Source of the DNA: Pseudoalteromonas sp. R3
Lineage (GTDB): Bacteria > Pseudomonadota > Gammaproteobacteria > Enterobacterales > Alteromonadaceae
Direction of reading: 5' to 3'
NCBI RefSeq assembly: GCF_004014715.1
Contig: NZ_CP034834.1
Span: 744,001-808,000 of the forward strand
Length of the DNA stretch: 64,000 nucleotides
This document shows, one piece after another, positions 18,935 to 27,721 of this stretch (its first letter is position 1; each line of letters opens with the position of its first letter). The translations under genes and the position numbers were made by a program. Under the pieces are notes generated by a model. It ran no database searches and was not told the origin of the DNA. It saw only the letters and a list, made by a program, of their open reading frames with translations.

Positions 18935-20038
18935 ATGAAAGACTATCAGTTAACCTGGCTTGAACAGCGGGTGCATACCGAAACGACGGCGGTGCTGGTG
19001 CCCTTTTACAATGAAGCTGGCGATAAAACGCACTTTGCCGAGCGACTTGCATATTTTGATGCGCTGGCAGCGCGCTACCCTGAACTCGATATCATCCTGA
19101 TTGATGATGGTTCTACCGACCAACCTTTTTCGGCCAGTACCGAGCAGCTGACCCATCTTAGTCTTAGCCGGGTGACGCCAAATGGCCAAAAGATCGGGGC
19201 TCTTTACACCCTGATCAAAGCTTTGCCCCATAAGTACATCATTTTCACCGACTTTGATACAGAGCTTCAGGGTTTGGATAATCTGCCTGAAGTACATCGT
19301 AAACTGGCAGCAGATCCCACCTCTATGGGATGCTATTTCAGCATGCGCCCCACGGCGGGCAACACACCCGCAGTGCAGTTTCAGATGCTGGAATATGCTC
19401 TGGAACGAGCCAGCTATCAGTTCAGTAAAAATGAAGGCAGCGTACCTATCATGCCGGGCGCTGGGTGTTTGTATAAGCGACCTGTCATTGCTGATTTATT
19501 ATCTCGTCATAGCGGGCTGCGCAGCGGTGAAGACAGAGAAACCTGTTTGCTGGGCCTGGAACTGGGTTATACCGTGTTTTATGCGCCTGAAATAGAGGCA
19601 CTAACGCACCCTCCGCAAACCTTCAGTGCGCTGCTGCAACAACGCCGTCGCTGGTCGCAGGGGTTTGTTGAGGTGGCACTGCATAAGGCCGAGTTTTATC
19701 GAGCCCAGATGGCAGACAAAACCATTCTGGGCCTGCGCCATCGTATTGACATGATCTCTGTCAGCATCTTTCTTTTGATGCCTTTGATTTTGCTGAGTGC
19801 ATTTTTGTTCAGCACGGCGGTTGGTGTTGCTCTGGTGCTGGCCTGGACAGCGCTGGGATTTGTTGAAACCTTCTGGCTGTATAGTAAGGCGAGCAGTGAG
19901 TTTCGGACTATTCCTCACCATAAGCTCAAACTCTGCCTGATCCCATTTGCCAGGGTGATGCTGGAAGTACCGACCTGGTGGCGGGTGATAGGGCGCGTTT
20001 GTTTAAACAAATTACAAGGTAAAGGAGCCTGTGCATGA
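18935..20038 (+). CDS. Membrane-bound family 2 glycosyltransferase
   Basis: A 367-residue GT2 enzyme with C-terminal membrane helices. Motifs in order: AVLVPFYNEA (nucleotide binding), IILIDDGSTDQ, the DxD motif in FTDFDTEL, a middle GAGCLYKRP, GEDRETCL (acceptor-binding ED), and QQRRRWSQGF (Q/RxxRW) typical of processive or polyprenyl-linked transferases. Hydrophobic segments follow at about residues 272-292 and 295-317. It would act at the inner face of the cytoplasmic membrane. It starts nine bases after the ABC exporter and overlaps the DUF1796 gene by four bases. Donor and acceptor unknown; with the two other transferases it implies that the operon product is glycosylated. Confidence 0.88.
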   Translation: MKDYQLTWLEQRVHTETTAVLVPFYNEAGDKTHFAERLAYFDALAARYPELDIILIDDGSTDQPFSASTEQLTHLSLSRVTPNGQKIGALYTLIKALPHKYIIFTDFDTELQGLDNLPEVHRKLAADPTSMGCYFSMRPTAGNTPAVQFQMLEYALERASYQFSKNEGSVPIMPGAGCLYKRPVIADLLSRHSGLRSGEDRETCLLGLELGYTVFYAPEIEALTHPPQTFSALLQQRRRWSQGFVEVALHKAEFYRAQMADKTILGLRHRIDMISVSIFLLMPLILLSAFLFSTAVGVALVLAWTALGFVETFWLYSKASSEFRTIPHHKLKLCLIPFARVMLEVPTWWRVIGRVCLNKLQGKGACA

Positions 20039-20754
20039 GTAATCCCTTATCAGTCCGGGCAGGCAACCCTTATATTGCTGGTAATTATAGTCGGGTACAC
20101 AGTCTGGGCATGGACTGTCGACCCAGACACCTGACCCGTCAACTGGGTTTAGGGTGTCGGCGTGGCCCATTCGACTGGATCGGCGGGCGCTCTGTTGCTG
20201 ATCTCGACAGAGCATTGCAAACGCGCTGCAAAGAAGTGCTGTTGCTGGAAAACTTAACGCCCTATGAGCCCGACTGCAAAGAATATCGCAAGTATGCCGA
20301 CCCCTCGGCTGGATATTTATCGGCCCACGATTTTGCGCTGGAAAACCACGATTTGGCTCGGGAGTATCCGATCTTTCGTGAGAAATTTGATGGGATCTGC
20401 GAGCGCTTTTTTACCGAGCTGGCAAGCCTTGACAGTGTATTGTTTTTCCTGAGTGTAGCCATGGAAGAGCATGCCGACTGGCAATTCGAAACGCCCGACG
20501 AAATCTTGTCTAACACACTGGCTTTAAAAGCAACGCTTGAGCAGGTGTGTCCAAACGCAAAAGTGGGCCTGCTGGTGGCAACCTTTCACGATGAGCTTTC
20601 TGAACACAGCCGTCCCGGATTGGCATTTACCCGCAAGTACACTTTTGACAATGATGAACCCTGGATGGAAGGGCGTGAACTCCAGCACTGGAGTGATATG
20701 TTAGTGGGTGTCAACGGATTTTCCGGACTCAGCGCTGTCAAGGAGTCGGCATGA
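20035..20754 (+). CDS. DUF1796 family protein (putative papain-like cysteine peptidase)
   Basis: A 239-residue cytoplasmic protein. The N-terminal HSLGMDCRPRHLTRQLGLGCRRGPFDWIGG region matches the hallmark of DUF1796 (pattern SLG-x2-C ... GPFDW), a family predicted, but to my knowledge not shown, to be papain-like cysteine peptidases. C-x in GMDC (about residue 27) would be the nucleophile. Family members often lie in glycan or natural-product loci. Start and stop overlap the flanking genes by four bases each (ATGA at 20035 and 20751), so production is coupled to the transferase and the NRPS. A hydrolase or transferase acting on the carrier-bound product is possible (inference). Confidence 0.75.
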   Translation: MSNPLSVRAGNPYIAGNYSRVHSLGMDCRPRHLTRQLGLGCRRGPFDWIGGRSVADLDRALQTRCKEVLLLENLTPYEPDCKEYRKYADPSAGYLSAHDFALENHDLAREYPIFREKFDGICERFFTELASLDSVLFFLSVAMEEHADWQFETPDEILSNTLALKATLEQVCPNAKVGLLVATFHDELSEHSRPGLAFTRKYTFDNDEPWMEGRELQHWSDMLVGVNGFSGLSAVKESA

Positions 20755-23700
20755 ACCTTGTCACAGTGGCTGATATGGTCGCCCAGATCCTCAAACAACC
20801 GGCTCAGGTACAGGCTTTAGCGGGCGATGACTGGACATTAAGCTATGGTGAGTTGCGAGAACTGGTTGCCTGCTGCCTTGCTCAGCTCAAGACATTTGAA
20901 GTTCAACCGAATGAGTGTGTGGCCATCTATGGGGATGATCCTCGGTTAAGTACGGCAGGTGTGTTGAGTGCGCTACTGATGGGATGTCCTTTTGTGTGCC
21001 TGGATACCCGTTTCCCGGTGGCTCGCAAGCAGCATATGCTGGCACGTAGTCAGGTGCGGGTATTATTTTACAGTCAGAATGACCCTCAATTGGGTGTCGC
21101 GGGTTGCAAAATTGCCCTGTCTTGCAATCAGGCACCTGCTGCGCTCTGTGTGCATACACCCTCAGCAGACACTATAAATAACGAAAAACAGCATGTTGCT
21201 TATCATGTGTACACTTCCGGCAGTACTGGACTGCCCAAAGGCATTAGCATTTCGCGCCACAGCCTGGCTCAGCAGATCCAGGCCGCACGGCAACAATATC
21301 AGCTCACACCGGATAATCGTGCGTTGTGTATTTTATCCAGTGCGACCGACGCGTTTTTACAGCAGCTGCTGATGTTTCTCTCTGCCGGTGCCTGTGTGTA
21401 CTTTACACAGCGTACAGTCCTTGACCCGGCAGAGTTTGCGGCTGTATGTATCTCACACAATATCACCCATATTGACGTACCACCTAGCCTGCTGGCAACT
21501 TTTCTGGCCGATCCCCGGGCGCAAGACTGGTTTTCGGACATGGCACTCAGCACGGTGATTCTTGGCGGAGAGGAGTTCAGCCACAATATAGTGCGCCACT
21601 GGGAGCGGCTAAACCTGTTTGAACGCGTGGCGCTTTATAACGAATATGGTCCGTCTGAGGCCACAGTGACATCCTGTTTGCACCGCGTTACTCGTCAGGA
21701 CCTGCAACGGCAAAGAGTACCCATTGGCCGTCCGTCGGCAGGCAGTATCTTGTTGATCGTTGACGCTCAGAATCGGCCAGCCAAAGAAGGGGAATTGTTA
21801 ATTGGGGGAGAGGGCCTGGCTTTAGAGTACCTGGCTGAGCCACAAAAAACGGCCGATAAGTTTATAACGATGCAGCGGTTAGGCCGTACGCAGCGCTTCT
21901 ATCGAAGTGGCGATTTGGTCAAGCGGGACGAACAAGGGCTTATCACTTATCTGGGTCGCCAAGACAATCAAGTGAACTTACTGGGACATCGGATAGAGCT
22001 TGAAGGTATCGAAGCGGTACTGGATCAATATCCTGGCGTACAGAGTTCAGCGGTACTGGCTGTTGGTAGTGAACTGATAGCCTTTGTTGCCGGAGCGCTT
22101 AATGGCACACACACACCTAAGCTACGCAAGGCGTTGCGCCACTCTTTGCCTGACTATATGCTGCCGGCACGGTTCTACTATTACTCTCAGCTGCCAACCA
22201 CCGCCATTGGTAAAATTGATAAGCAGGCTTTACAGCGGACCGCTCAGCACCGGTATGCGCAAGCTTCCAAGGTCGCATCTGTGTCTGAACTCATTGCACA
22301 CAGTCTAAATATACCGCGTGCCGAGCTTGCCATGTTTAAAGGGTACAAGGAACAGGGAGGCGATTCACTCAAAGCGTTGGCATTGCAGCTGCGTGCCAAA
22401 CAACACGGCTGGACCTTGTCTTTGTCTCAATTGCTAAATGATACGCCACTGGCTCAGTTAGAACACAATGAACATACCAACAAACTGCTTTTCTCACCTG
22501 AGCTGCTCAATTACGCTTTGCCGAATAAATTGGCCATGATCTATGTTGAGCAGATCGCCCGCTGGCAAGTGTGCTCTGTATTGTTTACCCGCCAGCAGAT
22601 CAGTAGTGTCAAGGTGCATCAGGTTGCGCGGATCTTACTGCGTAAGTATCCCACGCTGAGGCTGCGCTTTAATGTGAAAGAGATGACACAGTCTATCAGT
22701 AAAGGGGCTTTACACCTGACCGGTGTGCTTGACGTGACCAGTTTTGATGACTTTAAACGACAGGCCTGCGATGCATTTAAGTCCCGTCTCGCGGAATCTT
22801 CTTTGCACGAACAGTTAGTGACCATTGCCAGCTATCGCAGTCGCTACGGTCATATTGTGGCTGTGGGAGTGAACCATCTGCTGGTCGACGATATCAGCCT
22901 TCAGGTGCTCAGTAATGATCTGGACAGCCTATTGCATGCGCCGCGACAGTTTGACAGACAACGAGACTGGGCGTTGCTGCATTGGCAGCAGCAGTGGCAT
23001 TGTGCAGTAATGGCAGGCCGGTTTGATGAAGATCTTGTTTACTGGCGTCGCGCGCTCAGTGGCAAAGGGACTTTTTGTCAGGAAGCAGAGCGCAAACTCA
23101 GGCAGTTGGACAGGCTACAATCAGTCAGTAGCCAGACTAAACTAGGGGATCCGGAACAGATCGCTGCCCTGACGTCACGGCTTGCTCAGCAGGGTCAGTC
23201 TCTGCAGACTGTTCTTTGTGCGGCGCTGGCTCATAGTTACCGAGCGTGCACAGCAGAAAAGTCTATGGTGGTGGCGCTGGAAAACAACGGCAGACAACCT
23301 TTAAATGATCTGGAGCACGGAATCACCGTTGAAGTAGGTCAGGCTGTTGGCTGGTTTGCTCAAAGCGCCCCTTTGTTGCTACATAGCCGTGAATCTTTTG
23401 AAGCACAGTTAGAAACAACCTGCGCGGACTTACTTGCACCTCCCGTGGGCGGGCACAGTTATGGCTGGTTGAGTTTATTCAGTGAGGACCCGCCTTTTAA
23501 AGCACTTGTTCAAACTCAGGCACCAAGAATTTCGCTGGCTTTTGCCAGTCATATTGAACTGCCTGAGCAGCAATTGTTTGCTCAGCCAAGGCTTGGCTTG
23601 AGTGCAACCGATTGGCTCAAAGACGAAGACGTTTTTTCCTTTGGGCAACTCTATCACTGGTTGCAGATCCGATTTGTGCGTGAGCAAGAAGGCGGTTTGA

Positions 23701-23801
23701 TGGTAGAATTAAAAAGTGATGCCGGTATTGTAAGTCAGTGTTGGCTTGACGCGCTCTCAGCGCATTTGGTCAAGGCCTTTAAGCAATTGAGCTTTGGATA
23801 A
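20751..23801 (+). CDS. Single-module NRPS: adenylation - carrier - epimerisation-like
   Basis: A 1016-residue protein. Adenylation domain about 5-500: YTSGSTGLPKG (A3, 154-164), Asp200 in SSATDAF (the Asp that binds a substrate amine), NEYGPSE (297-303), YRSGDL, GRQDNQVNLLGHRIE (A8) and the catalytic Lys in AIGKID (K488). Carrier domain about 505-575 with GGDSL, phosphopantetheine on Ser539. C-terminal domain about 580-1010: NHLLVDDISLQVL (708-720), ENNGRQ, QAVGWFAQSAPLLL and PPVGGHSYG match epimerisation-domain motifs better than condensation motifs. The first His of HHxxxD is Asn708; H709 remains. There is no N-terminal condensation or thioesterase domain. It would load one amino acid and perhaps convert it to the D form. 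Last gene of the operon. Confidence 0.88.
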   Translation: MNLVTVADMVAQILKQPAQVQALAGDDWTLSYGELRELVACCLAQLKTFEVQPNECVAIYGDDPRLSTAGVLSALLMGCPFVCLDTRFPVARKQHMLARSQVRVLFYSQNDPQLGVAGCKIALSCNQAPAALCVHTPSADTINNEKQHVAYHVYTSGSTGLPKGISISRHSLAQQIQAARQQYQLTPDNRALCILSSATDAFLQQLLMFLSAGACVYFTQRTVLDPAEFAAVCISHNITHIDVPPSLLATFLADPRAQDWFSDMALSTVILGGEEFSHNIVRHWERLNLFERVALYNEYGPSEATVTSCLHRVTRQDLQRQRVPIGRPSAGSILLIVDAQNRPAKEGELLIGGEGLALEYLAEPQKTADKFITMQRLGRTQRFYRSGDLVKRDEQGLITYLGRQDNQVNLLGHRIELEGIEAVLDQYPGVQSSAVLAVGSELIAFVAGALNGTHTPKLRKALRHSLPDYMLPARFYYYSQLPTTAIGKIDKQALQRTAQHRYAQASKVASVSELIAHSLNIPRAELAMFKGYKEQGGDSLKALALQLRAKQHGWTLSLSQLLNDTPLAQLEHNEHTNKLLFSPELLNYALPNKLAMIYVEQIARWQVCSVLFTRQQISSVKVHQVARILLRKYPTLRLRFNVKEMTQSISKGALHLTGVLDVTSFDDFKRQACDAFKSRLAESSLHEQLVTIASYRSRYGHIVAVGVNHLLVDDISLQVLSNDLDSLLHAPRQFDRQRDWALLHWQQQWHCAVMAGRFDEDLVYWRRALSGKGTFCQEAERKLRQLDRLQSVSSQTKLGDPEQIAALTSRLAQQGQSLQTVLCAALAHSYRACTAEKSMVVALENNGRQPLNDLEHGITVEVGQAVGWFAQSAPLLLHSRESFEAQLETTCADLLAPPVGGHSYGWLSLFSEDPPFKALVQTQAPRISLAFASHIELPEQQLFAQPRLGLSATDWLKDEDVFSFGQLYHWLQIRFVREQEGGLMVELKSDAGIVSQCWLDALSAHLVKAFKQLSFG

Positions 23802-23906
23802 CCCTTATTTGCCAGAGCTGAACGCTTTGATTTATTGCTTAAAATTAGGGTCATCGCTTAAATAGCATGTTATGGTCTAAGCTGGTAAGTGTTGTGTGAG
23901 GGGAAT

Positions 23907-24716
23907 ATGCGCTTGTTTCGCCATTGTTTTAGCATTTTGCTGGCCACTATCGTGTGCCTGACGCCATATATAGCCTTTGCACAATCCTGCGATCAAACGG
24001 TCACTGTCAGTGCCAGCGACAACTGGCCACCATACTCTTATCGAGTGGGTGAGCAGTATCACGGCCTGGACATTGAGATACTGGAGCTGGTACTGAACAA
24101 TGCCAATTTATGTTGGCGCTATGTGACTTTTCCCTCTTCAAGCCGGGCCTTTGAGGAATTTAGAAAAGGCAAAGTCGATGTGATTTTTGCAGCCAGCTTC
24201 ACACAGGAGCGACGCAAGTTTTCAGAGTTTAGTGTGCCGTACCGGGATGAAGTCATGCAATTGTTTCGCCACGCGGATAACCCCCTGAGCCCGCAACATG
24301 CATTTGCGCCAACCCTGCACTTTTTGACTAAGTCGCTTGTGGCTGTGAATCGTGGCAGTGTTTACGGCGAAGCATTTTCTCGCGTTGCCCAGCAGTGTCC
24401 GGATTGTGTGGTTGACATCAACTTAGCGACAGAGCGTTTTGATTTGCTGGTGCGAAAGCGTGTTGATTATGCAGTGGAAGATTTGTTCACCGGCATTTAC
24501 CTGATCAACCGTGAGCCCTATAACGCACATGTCAGAGCAAGTCGTTTAACCGTACATAAAAACCCGGTACATTACATGATCCGTCCGGGTCTGTTCAGCG
24601 AAAAGCGGCTACAGCAGTTCAACCTGGCCATCGAACGCAATCAGGCTGCCATCGATGAACTGATTGATCTGCATTTCCAGCGTTTGTTATCTGGCTCTGT
24701 GCAAGCTAAGCCATAA
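23907..24716 (+). CDS. Periplasmic substrate-binding protein, amino-acid ABC type (SBP_bac_3)
   Basis: A 269-residue exported protein. A signal peptide (MRLFRHCFSILLATIVCL, cleavage after AFA) precedes a family-3 solute-binding domain: VSASDNWPPYSYRVGEQYHG, then LDIEILELVLNNA, FRKGKVDVIFAASFTQERRKF and the lobe-2 VAVNRGSVYGEAF. In Alteromonadales many such stand-alone proteins, without permease genes beside them, are annotated as 'transporter substrate-binding' and their role is unclear. ATG 23907 follows gagggg; the upstream TTG is rejected. It converges with the acetyltransferase gene, overlapping it by 11 bases. Ligand unknown, polar amino acids being usual. Confidence 0.85.
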   Translation: MRLFRHCFSILLATIVCLTPYIAFAQSCDQTVTVSASDNWPPYSYRVGEQYHGLDIEILELVLNNANLCWRYVTFPSSSRAFEEFRKGKVDVIFAASFTQERRKFSEFSVPYRDEVMQLFRHADNPLSPQHAFAPTLHFLTKSLVAVNRGSVYGEAFSRVAQQCPDCVVDINLATERFDLLVRKRVDYAVEDLFTGIYLINREPYNAHVRASRLTVHKNPVHYMIRPGLFSEKRLQQFNLAIERNQAAIDELIDLHFQRLLSGSVQAKP

Positions 24717-25149
24717 ATGCTTTGTGCGCAGGTCGGCGCATAAGGTATTCATACTCGTCTTCATCATAGGTCTTGAAGCCCAGAGAAAGGTACAAACGAC
24801 GCGCCGGGTTGTGTTTGAGTACTGTCAGGATAAAGGGATTATTGGGGTATTGCTCAAATAAGTACTTGAGTGTGCTGCGGCCAAGCCCTTGCTTCTGGAA
24901 TTCAGGCGCAATTTGTAGTTGCATGATGTCCACCTGTTCATTTACCAGCCTAAATTTGAGTGTCCCGACCACCATCTTATCAATGATCAGCAAATGGGAG
25001 CAGGCATAATCTTCTTCCAGCCGACACAAGTGTGCCTCGTCACTGAGGAAAATGCCTGCCTGCTCAAGATGCTCTACCATGGTTTGCAGGCGAAGCTGTA
25101 ACAGAAAAGGTTTGTCGGCATTGCTGGCTTGCTTTAATTCTATCTCCAT
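24706..25149 (-). CDS. GNAT family N-acetyltransferase
   Basis: A 147-residue GNAT acetyltransferase. The acetyl-CoA-binding motif A is seen as IMQLQIAPEFQKQGLGRSTLKYL (Q/R-x-x-G-x-G/A at QKQGLG, about residue 86-91) and motif B as LTVLKHNPARRLYLSLGFKTY. The single domain fills the protein, the usual length. Target unknown (small molecule amine or protein N-terminus). It overlaps the 3' end of the binding-protein gene by 11 bases on the opposite strand, a simple convergent arrangement. Confidence 0.9.
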   Translation of the reverse strand: MEIELKQASNADKPFLLQLRLQTMVEHLEQAGIFLSDEAHLCRLEEDYACSHLLIIDKMVVGTLKFRLVNEQVDIMQLQIAPEFQKQGLGRSTLKYLFEQYPNNPFILTVLKHNPARRLYLSLGFKTYDEDEYEYLMRRPAHKAFMA

Positions 25150-25464
25150 ATTCCCTCACTATTGTCTGGTCTGTCGCTCAGAGCTTGTTTGCACCTCGCC
25201 GGCCGCACTTCGTCGCCCTGAAACTCAAGATGGGAAATTGATAGTGCTATTGCTTATCTAATCCCAATGCTTTTCGGGTTGCAAGGGGAAATTGTTCAAA
25301 GAAACAAAACTTTAATGAACCTGAAAATCGGGCGTTGAGGCATTCATAACAAATGGTCTGCAGTGCAATACGCAGCTCATCAGCGACTATATTTTGTGCT
25401 TTGTAGTTGAATGTCTGGGTGTAAAACCGTACCATAATTGCAAATGATAACGATTAGTATAAAT
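25150..25464. other. Intergenic region with a Fur-box promoter at its right end
   Basis: No convincing gene. A 62-codon frame on the minus strand (25435-25247) lacks a ribosome site and family similarity. The useful content is the Fur-like operator at 25440-25458, listed separately. Confidence 0.6.
25440..25458 (+). promoter_or_regulatory. Putative Fur box
   Basis: GCAAATGATAACGATTAGT agrees with the 19-bp Fur consensus (GATAATGATAATCATTATC) at 13 of 19 positions, including the central AATGATAA and ATTA blocks. It lies directly before a DUF3325/DUF3649/PepSY operon, genes typical of iron-siderophore loci, so iron repression is expected. Based on consensus match only. Confidence 0.65.
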
Positions 25465-25785
25465 ATGAGTTTTATTGAAATTATTCCTCTATGGCTGTCT
25501 GCACTGAGTTTATATCTCGGCAGTGAACGGCAAACCCTGATTTCCAGAGCATGGCCCAAGCCGTTGGCTGGGTTTAGTGCGCTCTCTTTGTTTATTCTCG
25601 GGATCGTAACATTCAGTTTTGATTACCCCTGGGTATCGTCAATGCTGGCGGCTTTGGTGGTGTTTATGCTGAGTTTGTTTACGGTTACCATCAGCTCGGG
25701 TTACTCGAAAGCACGCACCTTCTCAATAACCGCGGCGTTGTGCCTGGTGAGTTTACTTTTCGGAGGGGCAAGTTATGTGGCCTAG
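25465..25785 (+). CDS. DUF3325-like small membrane protein
   Basis: A 106-residue integral membrane protein with three hydrophobic segments (about 5-20, 30-52, 55-72, and a final one near 85-105). The N-terminal pattern 'few hydrophobic residues, then LGSERQTLISRAWPKPLAGFSALSLF' resembles the DUF3325 family, which accompanies PepSY and DUF3649 proteins in siderophore-uptake loci. The start is uncertain: ATG 25465 is taken because an upstream ATG (25444) lies inside the Fur box; neither has a clear ribosome site. It overlaps the next gene by 11 bases. Function unknown; likely assists release of iron from imported siderophore. Confidence 0.65.
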   Translation: MSFIEIIPLWLSALSLYLGSERQTLISRAWPKPLAGFSALSLFILGIVTFSFDYPWVSSMLAALVVFMLSLFTVTISSGYSKARTFSITAALCLVSLLFGGASYVA

Positions 25786-26029
25786 AACATTAATTGGATT
25801 GTTCATCGGTTTATTTTTGTCAGTCTCTTTGGTACTGAACTTAAACTTATTGCTTCCTTTTGCTGAAGGAACCAGGCTGCTGATTGGTTTGATTTTGGCA
25901 TTTCCCATTTGGGCGGGCTGCATCGTATGGGCATATGCTTATCCATCAGCGTGGAAATCTTTTAAGGCGCTCATGCTTATGTTTGTGCCGTCCGTCATAC
26001 TTAATACAACTCTGATGATGCTAAGGTAG
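25775..26029 (+). CDS. DUF3649-like small membrane protein
   Basis: An 84-residue protein with hydrophobic helices at about 4-25, 33-52 and 62-82 and the FPIWAGCIVWAYAYPSAWKSF region recalling DUF3649, a family of two- or three-helix proteins adjacent to PepSY-TM proteins in iron-siderophore gene sets. It has a strong ribosome site (ggagggg, within the end of the previous gene) and is followed after 3 bases by the PepSY gene. Function not established. Identity rests on size, topology and neighbours. Confidence 0.7.
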   Translation: MWPRTLIGLFIGLFLSVSLVLNLNLLLPFAEGTRLLIGLILAFPIWAGCIVWAYAYPSAWKSFKALMLMFVPSVILNTTLMMLR

Positions 26030-26032
26030 GCA

Positions 26033-27628
26033 ATGACGATGAATAATCAGACGTTAAAATCACTCACGAATGCACATGCCTGGGTTGGGCTTATCATTTC
26101 CACTGTCCTGTTTGTGATCTTTTTTGCAGGCGCAATCTCGTTGTTTAAGGCCAATATCACCAGCTGGGAACGCACCCCTTTGTTGATCGATGTCAAGGCC
26201 GCAACAGGCACGCCAGCGTTCGACAAAGCGTTGGCAACCATCGAAGAGCAATACCAAGTGGAAATGCATGGCGGCTTTTTCATCTTTCCCCCGGACGAAC
26301 ACAATCCTTATATCGAAATTGGTTTTGAAAGCGAGTTAGCACAGCCGGATCCAGTGACCGGCGAAGATCATGAACATCACACGTTGTTGTTTGACGCAAC
26401 CTCGGGAGAGCTGGTCGGGGACAGTCATGAATATAACTACGCCGAGTTCGTCTATTTGCTTCATTACAACCTTGGGCTGGACCGCCCGGGTTTGTACTTT
26501 GTGGGCTTAGTGACCTTGTTTTTCTTTGTCGCGATACTCAGCGGTATTGTGATTCATTGGCGGAAGTTGTTCAGTAAGTTCTTTCAATACCGTAAAGACG
26601 GCAAAAAAGACAAATGGCTGGATGCGCACAACCTCATTGGCACTATGGGTTTGCCGATGCATATTATGTACGCCTTTACTGGTTTGGTATTCAACCTGGT
26701 GATTATTTATCAGATCTCTTATGCCGTGATTTTGTATCAGGGTAATCAGGATGCTTTACTTGATGCCGCCGGATTCGACCAGCCTCACCTGGAAGAAGTA
26801 GATAAGCGCATGGCCATGACAGGCGTAGACGATATGTACCGGCGCGCGATGGCCACTATGGGCGATGTAACACTAGAGCGCATAAGCATAGAGCACTATG
26901 GTGATGAGAGTGCCATTTTGGTATTTGCGGCAACCAGCAATGACGACTTTTCTCTTTGGCGCGAAGTGCGCTATCTGATGAGTAGTCAGGAGCAAATTTA
27001 CCTGACGATGGACAATTACGACAATGCAGTACGTGGTGGCTTATCAACCATTGCGAGTTTGCATTTTGGTGATTTTGCCGGCTATGGCATGCGTATGGCC
27101 TTTTTCTTGTTTGGCCTGGCAACAGCGTATTTGATTATCACAGGTAATTTAATGTGGATCGACAAGCGTGCCAAGCAACGTAAGCAAAGTGCACGTAGTC
27201 TGAACTTTGTCAGACGTCTAACCTCTGGTGGTTTTATCGGGGTTGTTTTGGCGACGGCAGTAGGCTTTGTTTTGGCGAGAGTATTACCTGTAGAGCAGCT
27301 TGGCAGAGCGGACTTAATTGAACGCAGCTTTTACGCCGTGTGGATCGCCAGCATCGTCATCGCTCAACTGTTTGCCAATCAAAAGTTATTCTGTAAAGGG
27401 CTACTCGGTATATGTGCTGCATTGTTTGCTCTGGTCGCAGTTGCAGACTGGACCTTGATGTATGGTGTTTCCAGCCAGCTTGAAGGGAGTGTGTTACGCG
27501 ACGTTTTACTGGTAGATGCTATCTTACTGTTATTGTCTGCAATCTGTGTTGGGGCTATGAAACGGGTTTATGCAGGCGAGAAACAGGTGGCACCCACAGA
27601 CGTGGAGCCCATCGCCTCCCAGGCATAA
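26033..27628 (+). CDS. PepSY-associated transmembrane protein (siderophore-iron reductase type)
   Basis: A 531-residue inner-membrane protein of the PepSY_TM family. Visible are an N-terminal helix (HAWVGLIISTVLFVIFFAGAI, starting about residue 14), a long periplasmic PepSY-containing region, a second helix FFFVAILSGIVIHWRKLF with conserved His, MHIMYAFTGLVFNL, and further helices near residues 345-370 and 395-500. The membrane histidines suggest haem or metal binding, and related proteins are ferri-siderophore reductases. The operon has a Fur box upstream and a terminator downstream, but no receptor gene is adjacent. Ribosome site aagg at 26021-26024. Confidence 0.85.
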   Translation: MTMNNQTLKSLTNAHAWVGLIISTVLFVIFFAGAISLFKANITSWERTPLLIDVKAATGTPAFDKALATIEEQYQVEMHGGFFIFPPDEHNPYIEIGFESELAQPDPVTGEDHEHHTLLFDATSGELVGDSHEYNYAEFVYLLHYNLGLDRPGLYFVGLVTLFFFVAILSGIVIHWRKLFSKFFQYRKDGKKDKWLDAHNLIGTMGLPMHIMYAFTGLVFNLVIIYQISYAVILYQGNQDALLDAAGFDQPHLEEVDKRMAMTGVDDMYRRAMATMGDVTLERISIEHYGDESAILVFAATSNDDFSLWREVRYLMSSQEQIYLTMDNYDNAVRGGLSTIASLHFGDFAGYGMRMAFFLFGLATAYLIITGNLMWIDKRAKQRKQSARSLNFVRRLTSGGFIGVVLATAVGFVLARVLPVEQLGRADLIERSFYAVWIASIVIAQLFANQKLFCKGLLGICAALFALVAVADWTLMYGVSSQLEGSVLRDVLLVDAILLLLSAICVGAMKRVYAGEKQVAPTDVEPIASQA

Positions 27629-27637
27629 CTCACAAAG

Positions 27638-27664
27638 AAAGGCGCTGTCACAGCGCCTTTTTTG
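27638..27664 (+). terminator. Rho-independent terminator after the PepSY operon
   Basis: Perfect 10-bp stem (AAAGGCGCTG / CAGCGCCTTT, 27638-27647 with 27651-27660) with a three-base loop and a T run. It lies ten bases beyond the PepSY stop and may also serve the convergent gene at 27722. Confidence 0.92.
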
Positions 27665-27721
27665 TGCCTAAAAGGTAGCCTTGCTGTCGTCATCATCACA
27701 AGACATCGTACGCAGCTTTAT

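Noticed and set aside
25247..25435. 62-codon frame on the minus strand
   Set aside because: No ribosome site, start next to the Fur box, no recognisable protein.
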